64,000 bases of DNA from Delphinus delphis (lineage: Eukaryota; Chordata; Mammalia; Artiodactyla; Delphinidae). Below the pieces are notes generated by a model. That model was not told where the DNA came from. It made no database searches and saw only the letters and a list, made by a program, of their open reading frames with translations. Made by a program: the position numbers and the translations under genes. The stretch lies in assembly GCF_949987515.2 (NCBI RefSeq), contig NC_082699.1, positions 77,193,281 to 77,257,280 of the forward strand, in the 5' to 3' direction. Below, in pieces: positions 30,553-40,529 of the stretch (position 1 is its first letter; each line of letters starts with the position of its first letter).

Positions 30553-30554
30553 CA

Positions 30555-30960
30555 GTAGTTAAGTCTTCCGATCCAAGAACACGGGACATCTTTCCCCTCA
30601 CCTAGGTCTTCTGTAACTTCTCTCAATGATGTTTTACAGTGTTCAGTACACAAGTCTTAACACTTCTTTACGGTAAGTTTATTCCTAATTATTTATTATT
30701 TTTAATAGCATTATTAAAAGAATTATTTTCTCAATATCCTGCAACTTTGCTGAACTCATTTATTAGTTCTAATAGTGTTTTAGTGAATGACTTACATGGC
30801 ATCATGTCATCTGCCGGCAGAGGTAGTTTTACTTCCTCTTTTCTAAACTGGAGGCCTTGCATTTCATTCCCTAGCCCAATTATCTGGCTCAAGCTTCCTG
30901 TACAACGTTGAACAGGAACGGCAAGAGCGTCTCCTTCCTGGTCTCGGGGAGCGTCCTGGC
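30555..30960 (-). mobile_element. L1 ORF2 fragment
   Basis: Antisense ORF2: 'cttccgatccaagaacacgg', 'taggtcttctgtaacttctc', 'tcctgcaactttgctgaact' at 30739, 'catgtcatctgccggcagag', 'ggaggccttgcatttcattc' and 'caacgttgaacaggaacggc' at 30903. Ends abruptly at both sides. Confidence 0.87.
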
Positions 30961-31114
30961 TTGCACCATGAAGAAGGCCCCGGCAGTGAGCTTTCACGGC
31001 CACCCTTCACCCGCCTGAGGGTGCTCACTCTCTTCCTGATGGGGGCTGTTTTGTTTGGGGGGTTGTTGTTTCGTATGGCGAAGGGTTCCTCACAATCTCA
31101 TCTGCACATCCCTT

Positions 31115-31650
31115 CTCCCCACAGATGTCAGGGTGATCTTCCTAAAACGCGGAGCTCATCCAATCACAGCCTCTATCTCAGACTCCAGCGCTTTCGGGAG
31201 CTCCGAGCCCCGCACGGCTCCACCCTCGTTTCTTACCACTTGCGCTGTGCTCTTTGCCTCCGGCAACAAGCTGATGGAGATTTGACCTGACACCCTCTGC
31301 TGCTTCTTCCCTCCATGACTTTGCTCTCCCTTCCTTCTGTTTGGAATGCAATTTCTATGACCACCCATTTCCCCTGCAATTCTTTTAAAACTTTGTTGTA
31401 TTGCATCTTAGAAACCTTCTGTAAGCAGAGCCTAGGAGAGCTCCCTTTATTCCACGCCGACAATCTCTATGTGCCTGTGCATCCTTACAGCCACCACATT
31501 ACGACTGCATGTTTATGGGCCTATCTTCCCCAACAGACAATCAACCCTTTAAAGCACCATCTCTGCCTTACTGACCTCTGTCCCACCAGCATCTGACCCG
31601 GAGCTCAGCACAGGGCGGGTAACGTGCAGCCTTGGGTGATGAATGAATGA
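31115..31650 (+). mobile_element. L2 LINE 3' region (first of three)
   Basis: L2 order: 'tcagggtgatcttcctaaaa', 'cctctgctgcttcttccctc', 'gtttggaatgcaatttctat', 'catctctgccttactgacct', 'agctcagcacagggcgggta', and the closing 'gatgaatgaatgaatgaatg'. Nearly 540 bp. Confidence 0.72.
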
Positions 31651-31658
31651 ATGAATGA
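31639..31658 (+). repeat. (ATGA)5 at L2 end
   Basis: Five ATGA units at the 3' terminus of the L2 copy, typical of the L2 end. Confidence 0.9.
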
Positions 31659-31659
31659 T

Positions 31660-32040
31660 TAAGCCCATCCTCAACTTTCCTGGCAGAGTGGCTTTTCTAA
31701 AGTGCAAATTTGATCATATACTCACTTGCTAAAATCCCTTCAATAGCTGCTGATACCTGGCAGGATGAAGTCCAAACTTCCCTGTGGCATAAAAGATTCT
31801 CCTGGACGTGCCCCAGCCCCACATCTCTCCATTCCTATCTTCCGCTACACACCCCACTCCCTAAACCCCCCAAAACCATCACGACCCCCTAACACCAGAG
31901 CTCTTTCAAGCCTCCCCACATTTGCCGGGTCATACCCTGCACGGACTGCCCTGAATGTCCTTCTCCACTGCTCACCTGGAAACCAGCCAACCCCTTTTTC
32001 AAGAGTCAGCCCAAACATCGCCTTCGAGCTCTAGATCTGT
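31660..32040 (+). mobile_element. L2 LINE 3' region (second)
   Basis: 'cttgctaaaatcccttcaat', 'ggcaggatgaagtccaaact', 'tccctgtggcataaaagatt', 'cctggacgtgccccagcccc' and 'gagtcagcccaaacatcgcc' are the L2 3' region in order. Truncated before the end that the first copy has. Confidence 0.75.
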
Positions 32041-32184
32041 TTACACAGCTGTCTACTTTGCTTGGCTATTTCAAAGGCACCCACACTCCCCGAATCTGAG
32101 CGTGAACCCATGACCAGGTCCGCCCTGCCTCTCCCAAGGAAGAGAACTCCTTTCCTGTCCCACGTTTTCCCGCTCGGCCGCAAC

Positions 32185-32870
32185 TCCACTGTCAGTCCCA
32201 ACACCCATCTCAGAAACCCCATCTCCTCTCTTCATATCCTCCACCACCAAGTGCCAGCCTTTCTGTTTGCAAATATCTCTGAAATCCATCCATTTCTCTC
32301 TGGCTCTACGCCATCACCTTATCCAAGCCATCATTGTGTTTCTCTTGGACTAGTGTTAACAGTGTCCTGATTGACCCGTTTCCACACTGGCCTCCCCTCC
32401 AACACCATTCCCCAAGCTTGAGCCGGGGTGCAGATCTTAAATCTCACCCCCCTGTCCCTCCCCCTCCTGCAGTCCTCCAAAGGCTTCCGCTACCCTGATA
32501 AACCTCACCACGGCCCACGGGCTGCATGGCCAGCTTCCCCTGACCACCGCTCTACCCCCTCGCCCTGTTTCCCCTGCTTTCAACATTCACTCCGCCCCCA
32601 TCCCTCTGCCGAGCTCCCACTCATCTTTGGATCTCAGCACCTCCTCGGGAAAATCTCGTCCGACACCCTTGTCTAGGTCAGTCTATGACCTCATAGAATC
32701 ACATTCCTTTTCTTCATAGCTTTTGTCCCAGTTATTTGAATCGGAGGGCTATTGTACAGACTATAAACCTGGTGAGAGAAGGACTGTGTCATTGTGGTCC
32801 AGCACACACTGGCTCAGAGAAGGCACTCACTGAGTATCTGCTACGTGAGTAAATGTACATGAAATCTTTA
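32185..32870 (+). mobile_element. L2 LINE 3' region (third)
   Basis: 'cactgtcagtcccaacaccc', 'ctctgaaatccatccatttc' at 32277, 'aggcttccgctaccctgata', 'aaacctggtgagagaaggac' at 32765 and 'ctcagagaaggcactcactg' at 32813, then 'agtatctgctacgtgagtaa'. Begins further 5' in the L2 than the second copy, so it is a separate insertion or a rearranged one. Confidence 0.65.
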
Positions 32871-32929
32871 CTCATCGCAACCCTCAGGTAGAAATGACCT
32901 CCTCCCGCCTTTAGGCTCCCTGTTCCTCG

Positions 32930-33110
32930 TGGGAAGGCTAGCACAGCACCGGGCTACGCTATTAAACCGCTGTGCTGTTAGGATTCTGTATTGATGTGTC
33001 TCCCCCTGCTGGACTGTGCGTTCCATGTGGTAGGAAGCTCTTTCATTACAATCCCTGACACTTAACTGATGCTCAAGAAATATCTCGTGATGGAAGGGCT
33101 CACTCCTTGG
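32930..33110 (+). mobile_element. L2 LINE 3' end remnant
   Basis: 'ctggactgtgcgttccatgt', 'ggtaggaagctctttcatta', 'atccctgacacttaactgat' and 'gctcaagaaatatctcgtga' follow the L2 ending. Confidence 0.62.
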
Positions 33111-33424
33111 ACGGGTAGACCTGGGTGCTACGATTTAAAAGGGCAAAAGTTCTCATTGGTAACACGAGGGCAAGGAGATCTAGATGGGTTTCCAAATGGG
33201 GACTGTTTAGCTCAAGGATACAAAGCTTCAGAAAAGGGAGAGCCCCTTTCCTGCTAGGAGTCTGTAAGGTGGAGGCCCCAGAAGGCCGGGGCTGGGACCT
33301 GTGGGGGGCAATGTAAGGAAGCACCTGAGCTCCCGCCACTGGGCGTGACCACACAGAGAGCTCACAGCCACTGCTCACATGCTGCAGAAAAAAAGCCCTG
33401 TACTTGGTGGAGACTGGACTGAAA
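33111..33424. other. Single-copy stretch
   Basis: Nothing assigned. Confidence 0.5.
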
Positions 33425-33480
33425 TTCTTTCTTTTAATTCAATTTATTTAATTTAAAATAAATTAATTTAATTTTAAATA
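33425..33480 (+). repeat. AT-rich low-complexity tract
   Basis: TTAAT/TTTA-type simple sequence with partial self-complementarity, capable of a weak hairpin. Confidence 0.85.
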
Positions 33481-33565
33481 TTTGCTGGACACCTATTACA
33501 TGAATGCTAGGAACAAGGGAAACAGATACAGAGGAGACCCACCCAGCACCCCCAGGGCGCCTGCA
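33481..33565 (-). mobile_element. L2 LINE 3' fragment
   Basis: 'tttgctggacacctattaca', 'tgaatgctaggaacaaggga' and 'aacagatacagagg' are the antisense L2 end in order. Confidence 0.6.
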
Positions 33566-33768
33566 GATGACTGTTCAGACGGCTTCTGGCCCTTGGAGCC
33601 CAAAAAATAATAATAAATTAAAAGGACAGTCCAATTTGTTTTAACGAGTAACCCTTCGTCCAAATAGATAAATTTCTGTGGATCTATTGACACGTGACCC
33701 CTGAGTGTCAATGCCCAAAAAAGCAGGCTAGCTAAACCAATTGAGTGTATACTTTGGTTCTTGCGACA

Positions 33769-33789
33769 GTTGCCAAGTTGATTGGCAAC
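33769..33789. promoter_or_regulatory. Inverted repeat GTTGCCA-N7-TGGCAAC
   Basis: Two perfect 7-bp arms (33769-33775 and 33783-33789). The half-sites resemble RFX X-box (GTNRCC) and NFI (TTGGC) half-sites. Spacing does not fit either full consensus exactly, so binding is only a possibility. Confidence 0.3.
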
Positions 33790-34089
33790 GCTTAACAGGA
33801 ACAGGGGCTATGTTCTAATAATAACAACAAAAAACATCTCGCTTTTTTTTTTTTGGATATACTTGCAAGCCTTGAAAATGGCTTATCTGAGAGCCAGCAC
33901 TTTGCAAGTTCAAGGGCATACCTTGGAAACCACAGCAGGCAATGCCTTTGCTCGTGGCCTACAAGGAACGTGTGGAGAGGTGAAAAGCACTGGGGCTGGG
34001 AATGAGGGGGCCCGGGCTCCTGAACCTGGAAGCAGGGACCTACTTAATGTGAGTGTACAGCTCAACAACGACCCCTCAGGAAGGTCAAG
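33790..34089. other. Single-copy stretch
   Basis: A 185-codon frame covers 33782-34339. It runs through an L2 fragment at its right end and has no domain, so I do not call it a gene. Confidence 0.5.
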
Positions 34090-34240
34090 TGACTTCCCCA
34101 CATTCATTATTTATTTAACTATTCAACAAATGCTGAGAGAGCACCTACTACCACCAGGCACTGAAGTGAATCATAGAGTCCCTGCCCTCAGTGGAGCTGC
34201 CTTCCCAGCGGTGACACCAGGAGGCAGGGGAGCAAGTCCC
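34090..34240 (-). mobile_element. L2 LINE 3' end
   Basis: Antisense L2: 'attatttatttaactattca', 'acaaatgctgagagagcacc', 'tactaccaccaggcactgaa' and 'gagtccctgccctcagtgga'. Confidence 0.7.
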
Positions 34241-34799
34241 CCACCCACTCTATTTAACACAGAAAGCAGCAGGTGTCTTCCCCGCAAAGGTTTGCCTCCT
34301 ATCAGCCTCCACATCATGTCCACAAGGAAGGCATACTAGGCAAGAGAAAAGAGTCTGCCCATTAGATAAAGCAGAATTCCATGGATAATGCCAGAAGTTC
34401 TTCTGAATCTCATCCTAGCCGCTCAGCTCAAGCAAAGAGGGAAATCAGGTCTCCCACTCTGCAACTCCAAAGAAAATCAAGCATTACATGTTAAAAAAAC
34501 AACAACAAATAAACCCAAATCAAACTATCGATACTATTTCTAAGATAATCCTCTTTTCAGGTCTGGGTGCCCACCGACAGCAGTGCAGCTCAGCACTTCG
34601 CTGAGAAAGGGCAGCCCTGTGTGGTGAGACAGAGCAATTGCAATGCTGTACGTTGCCCAGAGGCCTCGTTAACTTCTAACAAGTGAGTTTCCTGGCCTCT
34701 GTTCTAGAAACTGCTGCCCTATTTAATAGTCAAGGAAGAGGAACAGATACCAGGGAACCAGACTATCCCGAGCTTTGAAACAAGAGCAAGGACTATCAC
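34241..34799. other. Single-copy stretch
   Basis: Nothing assigned. Confidence 0.5.
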
Positions 34800-35020
34800 C
34801 ACAAACACACGTTAGGAGCAGCCATCAATCACCGAGTGCTCAGGATGTGCGGTTTTATGTGTCCAGGGCCTAAATCACTGTCTGATTTGGTCATACGTGG
34901 CTATTACCATCGCATTTTACAGGTGAGGAAGTTGAGGCCCGGAGGAGTTAATGACTTGCTGAAAGGTCTCATAGCTAATAACTGAGGATCCCTAGAGTTC
35001 CCTGGAACCCAGATGGGCCT
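34800..35020 (+). mobile_element. MIR SINE
   Basis: 'aatcaccgagtgctcaggat', 'attaccatcgcattttacag', 'gtgaggaagttgaggcccgg', 'aggagttaatgacttgctga' and 'aaggtctcatagctaataac'. Nearly full length. Confidence 0.82.
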
Positions 35021-35084
35021 CATCGGAAGCAGCAGGCCTAACCCTTCCTCCACGCTTTCCTTTCATGACACAGAATAAAGTATC

Positions 35085-35290
35085 GTGTGCAGGCTTCACG
35101 GAGCCCTGGCTGTGCTCCAAGCACCCTGCAAGCATGATCCCCACTCTGCACCACACTCAGAGTAAGTCTCATCCTAATCTCACAGACGTAGAAGCTGCGG
35201 CTGTGAGAGGCAAAGTGGCTTGCCCACGACGACACAGCTGGCAAGGAGCAGAGTCAGGACCCACCCCTGTCCCGCTGCTCCAGACGTAAC
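35085..35290 (+). mobile_element. MIR SINE
   Basis: 'tgctccaagcaccctgcaag', 'gtctcatcctaatctcacag', 'gtagaagctgcggctgtgag', 'aggcaaagtggcttgcccac' and 'gacacagctggcaaggagca'. Second MIR in tandem with the one at 34.8 kb, same orientation. Confidence 0.8.
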
Positions 35291-35804
35291 TGTTCATTCA
35301 GCTACTTCATGCAGCCACAACAGAGACTCGAAAGCGGGCTCGAGCTCTAAACCCGAGAGAAGCAAGGCCGATGGGCAGAGACAGGGAGAAGGGGGATGCA
35401 GACGTGAGTCCGGCTGGAACAGGCCACCAGGGTGTCCAGAGCAACCCCACAATGCAGAGACACCAGCAAAGGAAGCCTGATTCCTGACACGACAGCCTCC
35501 CAAGGCCAAGTCTGAGAGCTCCGGCAGCACGGAGTTCAGAGGGGCCTTTCCCTGGAGACGCCGCCCTCTGCACCACTGCGGCCCTCCTTCTCTGCACAGG
35601 GCTGCCCACCAGCCCTCACTAGCCCTCTGTTATGACGCCAGCCCCAGCGTATGACACTGTCTACCTGCCCCAAGCTCATGGCCTGCCGCTAAGTACAAAC
35701 TGCTCATTATTCTCCACTGTACCTAGAGGATCCACGTGAAATTGACAGTGATCAAAATGTTCTGTTTGCTGGTGCGGGAAAAACCCAAATGAAAGATGCA
35801 GAAC
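35291..35804. other. Single-copy stretch
   Basis: Nothing assigned. Frames of 78-100 codons at 35294-35609 on the minus strand have no domain. Confidence 0.5.
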
Positions 35805-35920
35805 AGCCCAGCCCGCCGCCGGCCTCACCTGCCACCACGCGAGGCTCTAGTGATCCATCGGCCGCCCTCAGCCCGGCCGCGTGAGAGCCCTCGGAGCTCC
35901 CCGACTAGCCTGCCGTTTTC
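35805..35920. other. Short CpG-dense patch
   Basis: 'cagcccgccgccggcctcac', 'catcggccgccctcagcccg' and 'gccgcgtgagagccctcgga' give a local CpG density well above the flanks, but over only about 115 bp. Too short for a CpG island by the usual criterion; no exon-like reading frame is convincing. Confidence 0.45.
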
Positions 35921-35989
35921 AGTCCTCTGCTTTTTCAGACGCTGTTTCCTCCGAGTGGAAGGCTTTTCCATGCACTCCAACCTAGTCTG

Positions 35990-36130
35990 TGACTGGTTTT
36001 TATTGCTGGGCTCCTTCTTAGTCTGAGTTCCACAGAGACAGGACTGATCTCGTGCTCTGTCTTCCCAGTACTAACCCACTGCATAAGGCGCAGCGGGTGT
36101 TCAATAAATATTTAACGAATGAATAAAAGA
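35990..36130 (+). mobile_element. L2 LINE 3' end
   Basis: 'gagttccacagagacaggac', 'tgatctcgtgctctgtcttc', 'ccagtactaacccactgcat', 'gggtgttcaataaatattta' and 'acgaatgaataaaag'. Clear. Confidence 0.8.
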
Positions 36131-36164
36131 ATAAACTCTATGTAGTGGGGCCACCACTTCAAAA

Positions 36165-36350
36165 TAATTCAGTTGTGGGAGGAGGGTAGAATCAAAAGCG
36201 TGAAGTCCTGCGGCTGGACAGGGTGACGGTGGTACCACAATGTGAATGTGCCTCAGCCTCTGACCTGTACACTTAAAGGGATTAAAATGGGCAATTTTAT
36301 GTTCCATATATTTTACCACAATTTTATAAACTAAATAATTATTTTTAAAG
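36165..36350 (+). mobile_element. L1M 3' UTR end
   Basis: 'ggtggtaccacaatgtgaat', 'tgacctgtacacttaaaggg', 'attaaaatgggcaattttat' and 'gttccatatattttaccaca' are the terminal L1M sequence. Confidence 0.85.
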
Positions 36351-37228
36351 AACAGGGTCCATGCTCTGCACTCTCTCAGCTCACCAGAGCTGCCTGCTCC
36401 CAGCAGTGAGACAGGGCTGAGGGACAAGGAAGGTGTGCCGTCCCCGCCAGAGCTGCAGCCCCCCACCCAGGACCCTCAGCAGGTAGCGTCTCCCACCTGC
36501 ACACCAGGTGGATCGATTTCACAACGACGGGCAAAATCAAATCATTCCAGAATCTAACCCCATGCAGAGTCCTGCACCCAGGAAGTGTTCAATCAAGGAC
36601 AGCAGCCCCCAGACATAGAGCAGAGACAGCGTGTCAAGTTCCCTGGACGCTATTGTTGCTGTTTCCCAGTAAGGAGAAGCAAATCCAAGACTGATGCCAC
36701 CTCAGTGCTGCATGACCCGACAAATGAACGGGGCACTGAATGAATGGCTTCAGTAAGACATGGAGAGGGCCGGCAGCAGGGCCAGAGGGGTTTACAAAGC
36801 TGCACTGCACGTCTTACATGGAAGCCCACACCCTGGGAATCGAGTCTTAAAATCACATCAATCTATTCTTATATAATACTTCAATATTTTCCAATAATTC
36901 ATTGCCTCTGTTTTGATAAATTGCACCTTAAAGGGAAAATCAACAGTAGAGGGAGAAGGAGATGGGGAAAGGAGAGAGAGACAGAGCTCAGAATACAGTT
37001 ACCAGTTCAGACATCAAGGAATGGATAGGTCAATGCAAGAGCCTGTTAGCTCCGGACCCAGGAGGAGACTTGTGAAAAGAGAATGGACTTAGAAATCATA
37101 TTTAAAAGAAGATTCCAGAATAATTAACAAATAAAAAGAAATTTTTTGAGAAACTAAAACTATCTCACCTAATAAAGTTATCTCAAATTATAAAAGAGCT
37201 GCTAACTTAAATCTTGAGTGAAGATAAG
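36351..37228. other. Single-copy stretch
   Basis: No repeat assigned; purine-rich run at 36945-36990. No gene. Confidence 0.5.
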
Positions 37229-37241
37229 ATATGTAGAACTG
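37229..37241 (+). repeat. Target-site duplication, left copy
   Basis: atatgtagaactg, repeated exactly at 37571-37583. Confidence 0.93.
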
Positions 37242-37570
37242 GGACTTCCCTGGTGGCGCACTGGTTAAGAATCCTCCTGCCAATGCAGGGTACACGGGCT
37301 TGATCCCTGGTCCCAGAAGATCCCACATGCCGCGGAGGAACTAAGCCCGTGCGCCACAACTACTGAGCCTGCGCTCTAGAGCCCGTGAGCCAGAACTACT
37401 GCTCCCGTGCGCTGCAAATACTGAAGCCCACTCGCCTAGAGCCCGTGCTCCGCAACAAGAGAAGCCACCGCAATGAGAAGCCCGTGCACCGCAACAAAGA
37501 GTAGCCCCTGCTCGCCGCAACTACAGAAAGCGCAAGTGTAGCAACTAAGACCCAATGCAGCCAGAAAAAC
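37241..37570 (+). mobile_element. CHR-1 SINE, full length
   Basis: About 330 bp with head 'gggacttccctggtggcgca', 'caggg.acacgggc' B-box region, 'cgccacaactactgagcctg' body, 'gagaagccaccgcaatgaga' and 'aagacccaatgcagccagaa' end with a very short A tail. Perfect 13-bp target duplication. Confidence 0.97.
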
Positions 37571-37583
37571 ATATGTAGAACTG
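37571..37583 (+). repeat. Target-site duplication, right copy
   Basis: Exact repeat of 37229-37241. Confidence 0.93.
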
Positions 37584-37744
37584 AAAAGAGTAAAATCATT
37601 GTGTCTTTCATTGAGTATGTGAGACAAGTGGGGAAAAGCAGACACCACCAGGCAGCTCCCACCAGCCCGAGGTTCTAGGCAGTGGGGACACAAGATGCAC
37701 AAGACTCCCCTCTCAGTCCTGACTCATTTCTCATTAAGTTTCAC

Positions 37745-38380
37745 AACCAAACTTCATAAAAGTAACTCCACTTGCTGCTTCCTTCATCCCAGTGACTCCA
37801 CGACCCTTCACAGGCTGGCTTCTTCCCACATTCGCTATCGAAACCTCTCCATCACTTCCTGAAGTTGTCCACACCGCCCATGTTGCCAAATTCAGGGGAT
37901 ATTTTCCACATTCTTCCTATCAGACCTCCTTGCTATCAATTGTTTCACCTGTTTTGACGACCTTTGGTTTCTGTGACCCACCCTTCCTCCTGCTGCCTCT
38001 TCATTGTCTTCCGTGAACATCCATCCATCTTATCATCCCTACGACATTGCTGGTGCAGACCCTGGCACGGCCCAGCTCTTCTGCCCCAGGGTCACACCCT
38101 GAGCGGTGGCCGCAACGCCACGGCACCCTTTCCTCCGCCTGCACTCACTGCCAGGCCTCCACCTCTGGCTCAGACCTGTCCCCTGAGGCCTGGACTCGTT
38201 TGCACAACACGCTTCTGTGCTCCAGGCACAGGGGTCAGGCCTCAGGGTGTCCAGGTGCAACTCCTGTGCTTAACATGCTTCCCAAACCCCTCCCCACTCA
38301 GCCAGGCGCTGGCATCACCTCCACTCAACAGGCGGAGCGAGAGCCACTTGTGCTTAATCTCCCAGCTACAGCACTTGCTA
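37745..38380 (+). pseudogene. L2 (CR1-like) ORF2 reverse-transcriptase relic
   Basis: In the frame starting near 37792 the peptide reads '...EVVHTAHVAKFRG...' then '...SVLTTFGF'-like text, aligning with the L2 RT segment 'VTNDLHVAKSSGQFS...LSSLGF'. The catalytic-site neighbourhood is too decayed to judge. The frame closes at 38016 and the remainder to about 38380 is C/T-rich L2-like text. A fossil of an element lost before the placental radiation. Confidence 0.5.
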
Positions 38381-38624
38381 TTCAAGCTTATCTGAACCCA
38401 AAAGCCACACACACTGTCTCCACTTGAGACAAAAATGCAGGCCACTGAACCAACCAAACACAAGTACTGGCCGTCAGCTGCCTTTATTTTCACAAGGATA
38501 CCAGGTCACCCAAGACAGACTCATCTAAGTGACAGCTCCTCATCTTAAAAACAAAACTTACACTCAGGTTCAGGGGATGAATGCACCAAATTTACGTCAA
38601 TGGCAATGACACACCCACATACCG

Positions 38625-39112
38625 CAGTCCCCACCCCCATTTATTTGTTGTTTCAATTACCCGCGGTCAGCCTCAGTCCAAAAATATTAAATGGAAAATT
38701 CGAGAAATAAACAATACATAAGTTTTAAATCACACGCTGCTCTGAGGAGCATGACGAAATCTCGCACATCCCACTGCGCCCCACCACGGATACCATCCCT
38801 TTGTCCAGCGCATCTTGCCCGTTAGTGGCTTAGTAGCCGTCCTGGGTGTCAGACGGACCACCGCTATAGCAGTGCTCGTGTTCAAGTGACCCTTGTTTTA
38901 CTTAATAATGACCCCAAAGTGCAGGAGTGGTGATGTTGGCAATTCAGACACACCAGAGAGACGCCGTAAAGTGCTTCCTTTAAGTAAAAAGGTGAAAGTT
39001 CTCTGTTTATAAATAAATCATATGCTGAGGCCGCTAAGATCTACAGTAAGGCTGAATCTTGTAGCCATGAAATTGTGAAGAAGGAAAAAAGAATTAGTCC
39101 CAAAAATCATTT
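38625..39112 (+). mobile_element. Tigger-type (TcMar) DNA transposon, 5' part
   Basis: Landmarks: 'tttcaattacccgcggtcag' at 38653, 'aaaatattaaatggaaaatt' at 38681, 'tccctttgtccagcgcatct', 'ttgttttacttaataatgac' at 38892. The last leads into the start of the transposase: 'TPKCRSGD..NSD'-like codons then 'RRKVLPLSKKVKVL', followed by a stop. This is the beginning of the CENP-B-like helix-turn-helix region. The 3' part of the element is absent. Confidence 0.82.
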
Positions 39113-39167
39113 TCCATGTTTTGGTAACAGCCACACTAGTGGGCATGAGGTGGCACCTCACTGTGGG
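39113..39167 (-). mobile_element. L1 3' region fragment, left of SINE
   Basis: 'gtaacagccacactagtggg' and 'catgaggtggcacctcactg' match the antisense L1 'ccatcctagtgggtgtgaag...tggtatctcattgtgg'. Confidence 0.6.
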
Positions 39168-39533
39168 TTTTTTTTTTTACAAATTTATTTATTTATTTTA
39201 TATTTTATTTTTGGCTGTGTTGGGTTTTCGTTGCCGCGTGCGGGCTTTCTCTAGTTGCGGCGAGCGGGGACTACTCTTCGTTGCGGTGCGCGGGCTTCTC
39301 ATTGTGGTGGCTTGTCTTATTGCTGAGCATGGGCTCTAGGCGCACGGGCTTCAGTAGTTGTGGCACTCGGGCTCAGTAGTTGTGGCTCGTGGGCTCTAGA
39401 GCGCAGGCTCAGTAGTTGTGGCGCACGGGCTTAGTTGCTCCTTGGCATGTGGGATCTTCCCGGACCAGGACTCGAACCCGTATCCCCTGCATCGGCAGGC
39501 GGACTCTTAACCACTGCGCCACCAGGGAAGTCC
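39168..39533 (-). mobile_element. CHR-1 SINE
   Basis: Reverse CHR-1: T-run then 'tttttggctgtgttgggttt', 'tctctagttgcggcgagcgg', 'gggcttcagtagttgtggca', 'cggaccaggactcgaacccg' and head 'gcgccaccagggaagtccc'. Sits in an L1 fragment. A weak target duplication is possible: 'ctcactgtgg' on the left and 'ctcgccatgg' on the right, differing by transitions. Confidence 0.96.
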
Positions 39534-39650
39534 CTCTCGCCATGGTTTTGATTTGCACTCAATAACTATTTTTGATTACAAGTCTCATCAATATTCACTT
39601 TAAAACACTCGCAAGTAATGCTATTTTTACTTACTTAAAAACGAATGAGT
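39534..39650 (-). mobile_element. L1 3' region fragment, right of SINE
   Basis: 'gccatggttttgatttgcac' continues the antisense L1 text interrupted by the SINE; it fades by about 39650. Confidence 0.55.
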
Positions 39651-39777
39651 TTTCCCAGGTTGTGCAGGGACGTGCAGCTCTGAGCCGTGTCTCGCGCCGT
39701 GCTGCCCTCCTTCTTTGCCGGCTCACCTGCCCACCTCCTCCGGGGACTGTGAGCACGGGTATCTCCAGTGTCTGGTA

Positions 39778-40260
39778 GTTCATTCAACAGGTGTTGACTG
39801 AAAGCCTCTTTTTAATGTTCCAGGCACCACTCGAGACACTCGGGGCACAGCAGTGAACAAGACCTCGTCCTCACCCTGGTAAAACTTACATTCTGGTGAA
39901 GGAGACCTACGATGAAATGTTCCAAGATAACAGGTAGAGTCCAGGGCTCTGCAGAAAAAGCATGCGGGGGCAGAGGGTGCAGCAGGAGAGAGACGCACCC
40001 GTGGGCCGGCTGGCCTGGCCCCAGGCCGGGTCCCCCACACGCTTTCCCCTCGGGCAGCACCTCCCCTCCTGGTCCTTAATCCATCTGTCCCGGCTTTATA
40101 GGGAGGACCAGATATGAGAGCAAGAAACGCCGCACAGAGGAACACGCACTCCACCCCGAAGGGAGCGAGGAGCGTCAAGGAGCCCTCGGAACTCTTAGCA
40201 GCAGCTGCTCCTGCAGCATTTCCAGGGGCCCCTGGTCTGAGGTGAACAGCACCGCCCATG
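39778..40260 (-). mobile_element. L2 LINE 3' region
   Basis: Antisense L2: 'agttcattcaacaggtgttg', 'gttccaggcaccactcgaga', 'acagcagtgaacaagacctc', 'aaaacttacattctggtgaa', 'ggagacctacgatg'. The left end is clear; the 40000-40260 part is uncertain. Confidence 0.72.
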
Positions 40261-40529
40261 GGTGCATGTCCATGCTGGCAAAGGAGTGCTAAGATCAGCA
40301 CTTGGGAAACCTTTTCAGCAGAGTAACAAAAGGAGCAGCAAAGAACATAATTCTGGAAGTACACGGGAACAAAGCAACGAAGGAGACGAACCCAACAGAT
40401 TTGAAAACAAAAATGGCTCAAATATCTTACATAACTTTTTATCAAGCCTTTTCCTGAAAGCAATAAAGTTACTATATGAATTCTCTTTGATGTTTTAACA
40501 AATAGAAGCCCTATCAGAATACTGGGATT

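Noticed and set aside
33782..34339. 185-codon plus-strand open frame
   Set aside because: Crosses single-copy DNA and an L2 tail, with no domain or codon signature.
35805..36026. First exon at the CpG patch
   Set aside because: The 76-codon frame runs into an L2 tail and has no splice donor with supporting context; left only as a CpG-dense patch.
39780..40463. 227-codon minus-strand open frame
   Set aside because: The right-hand coding start and left end run through an antisense L2 and unrelated sequence. No domain, no splice context; long because of GC-rich codons.
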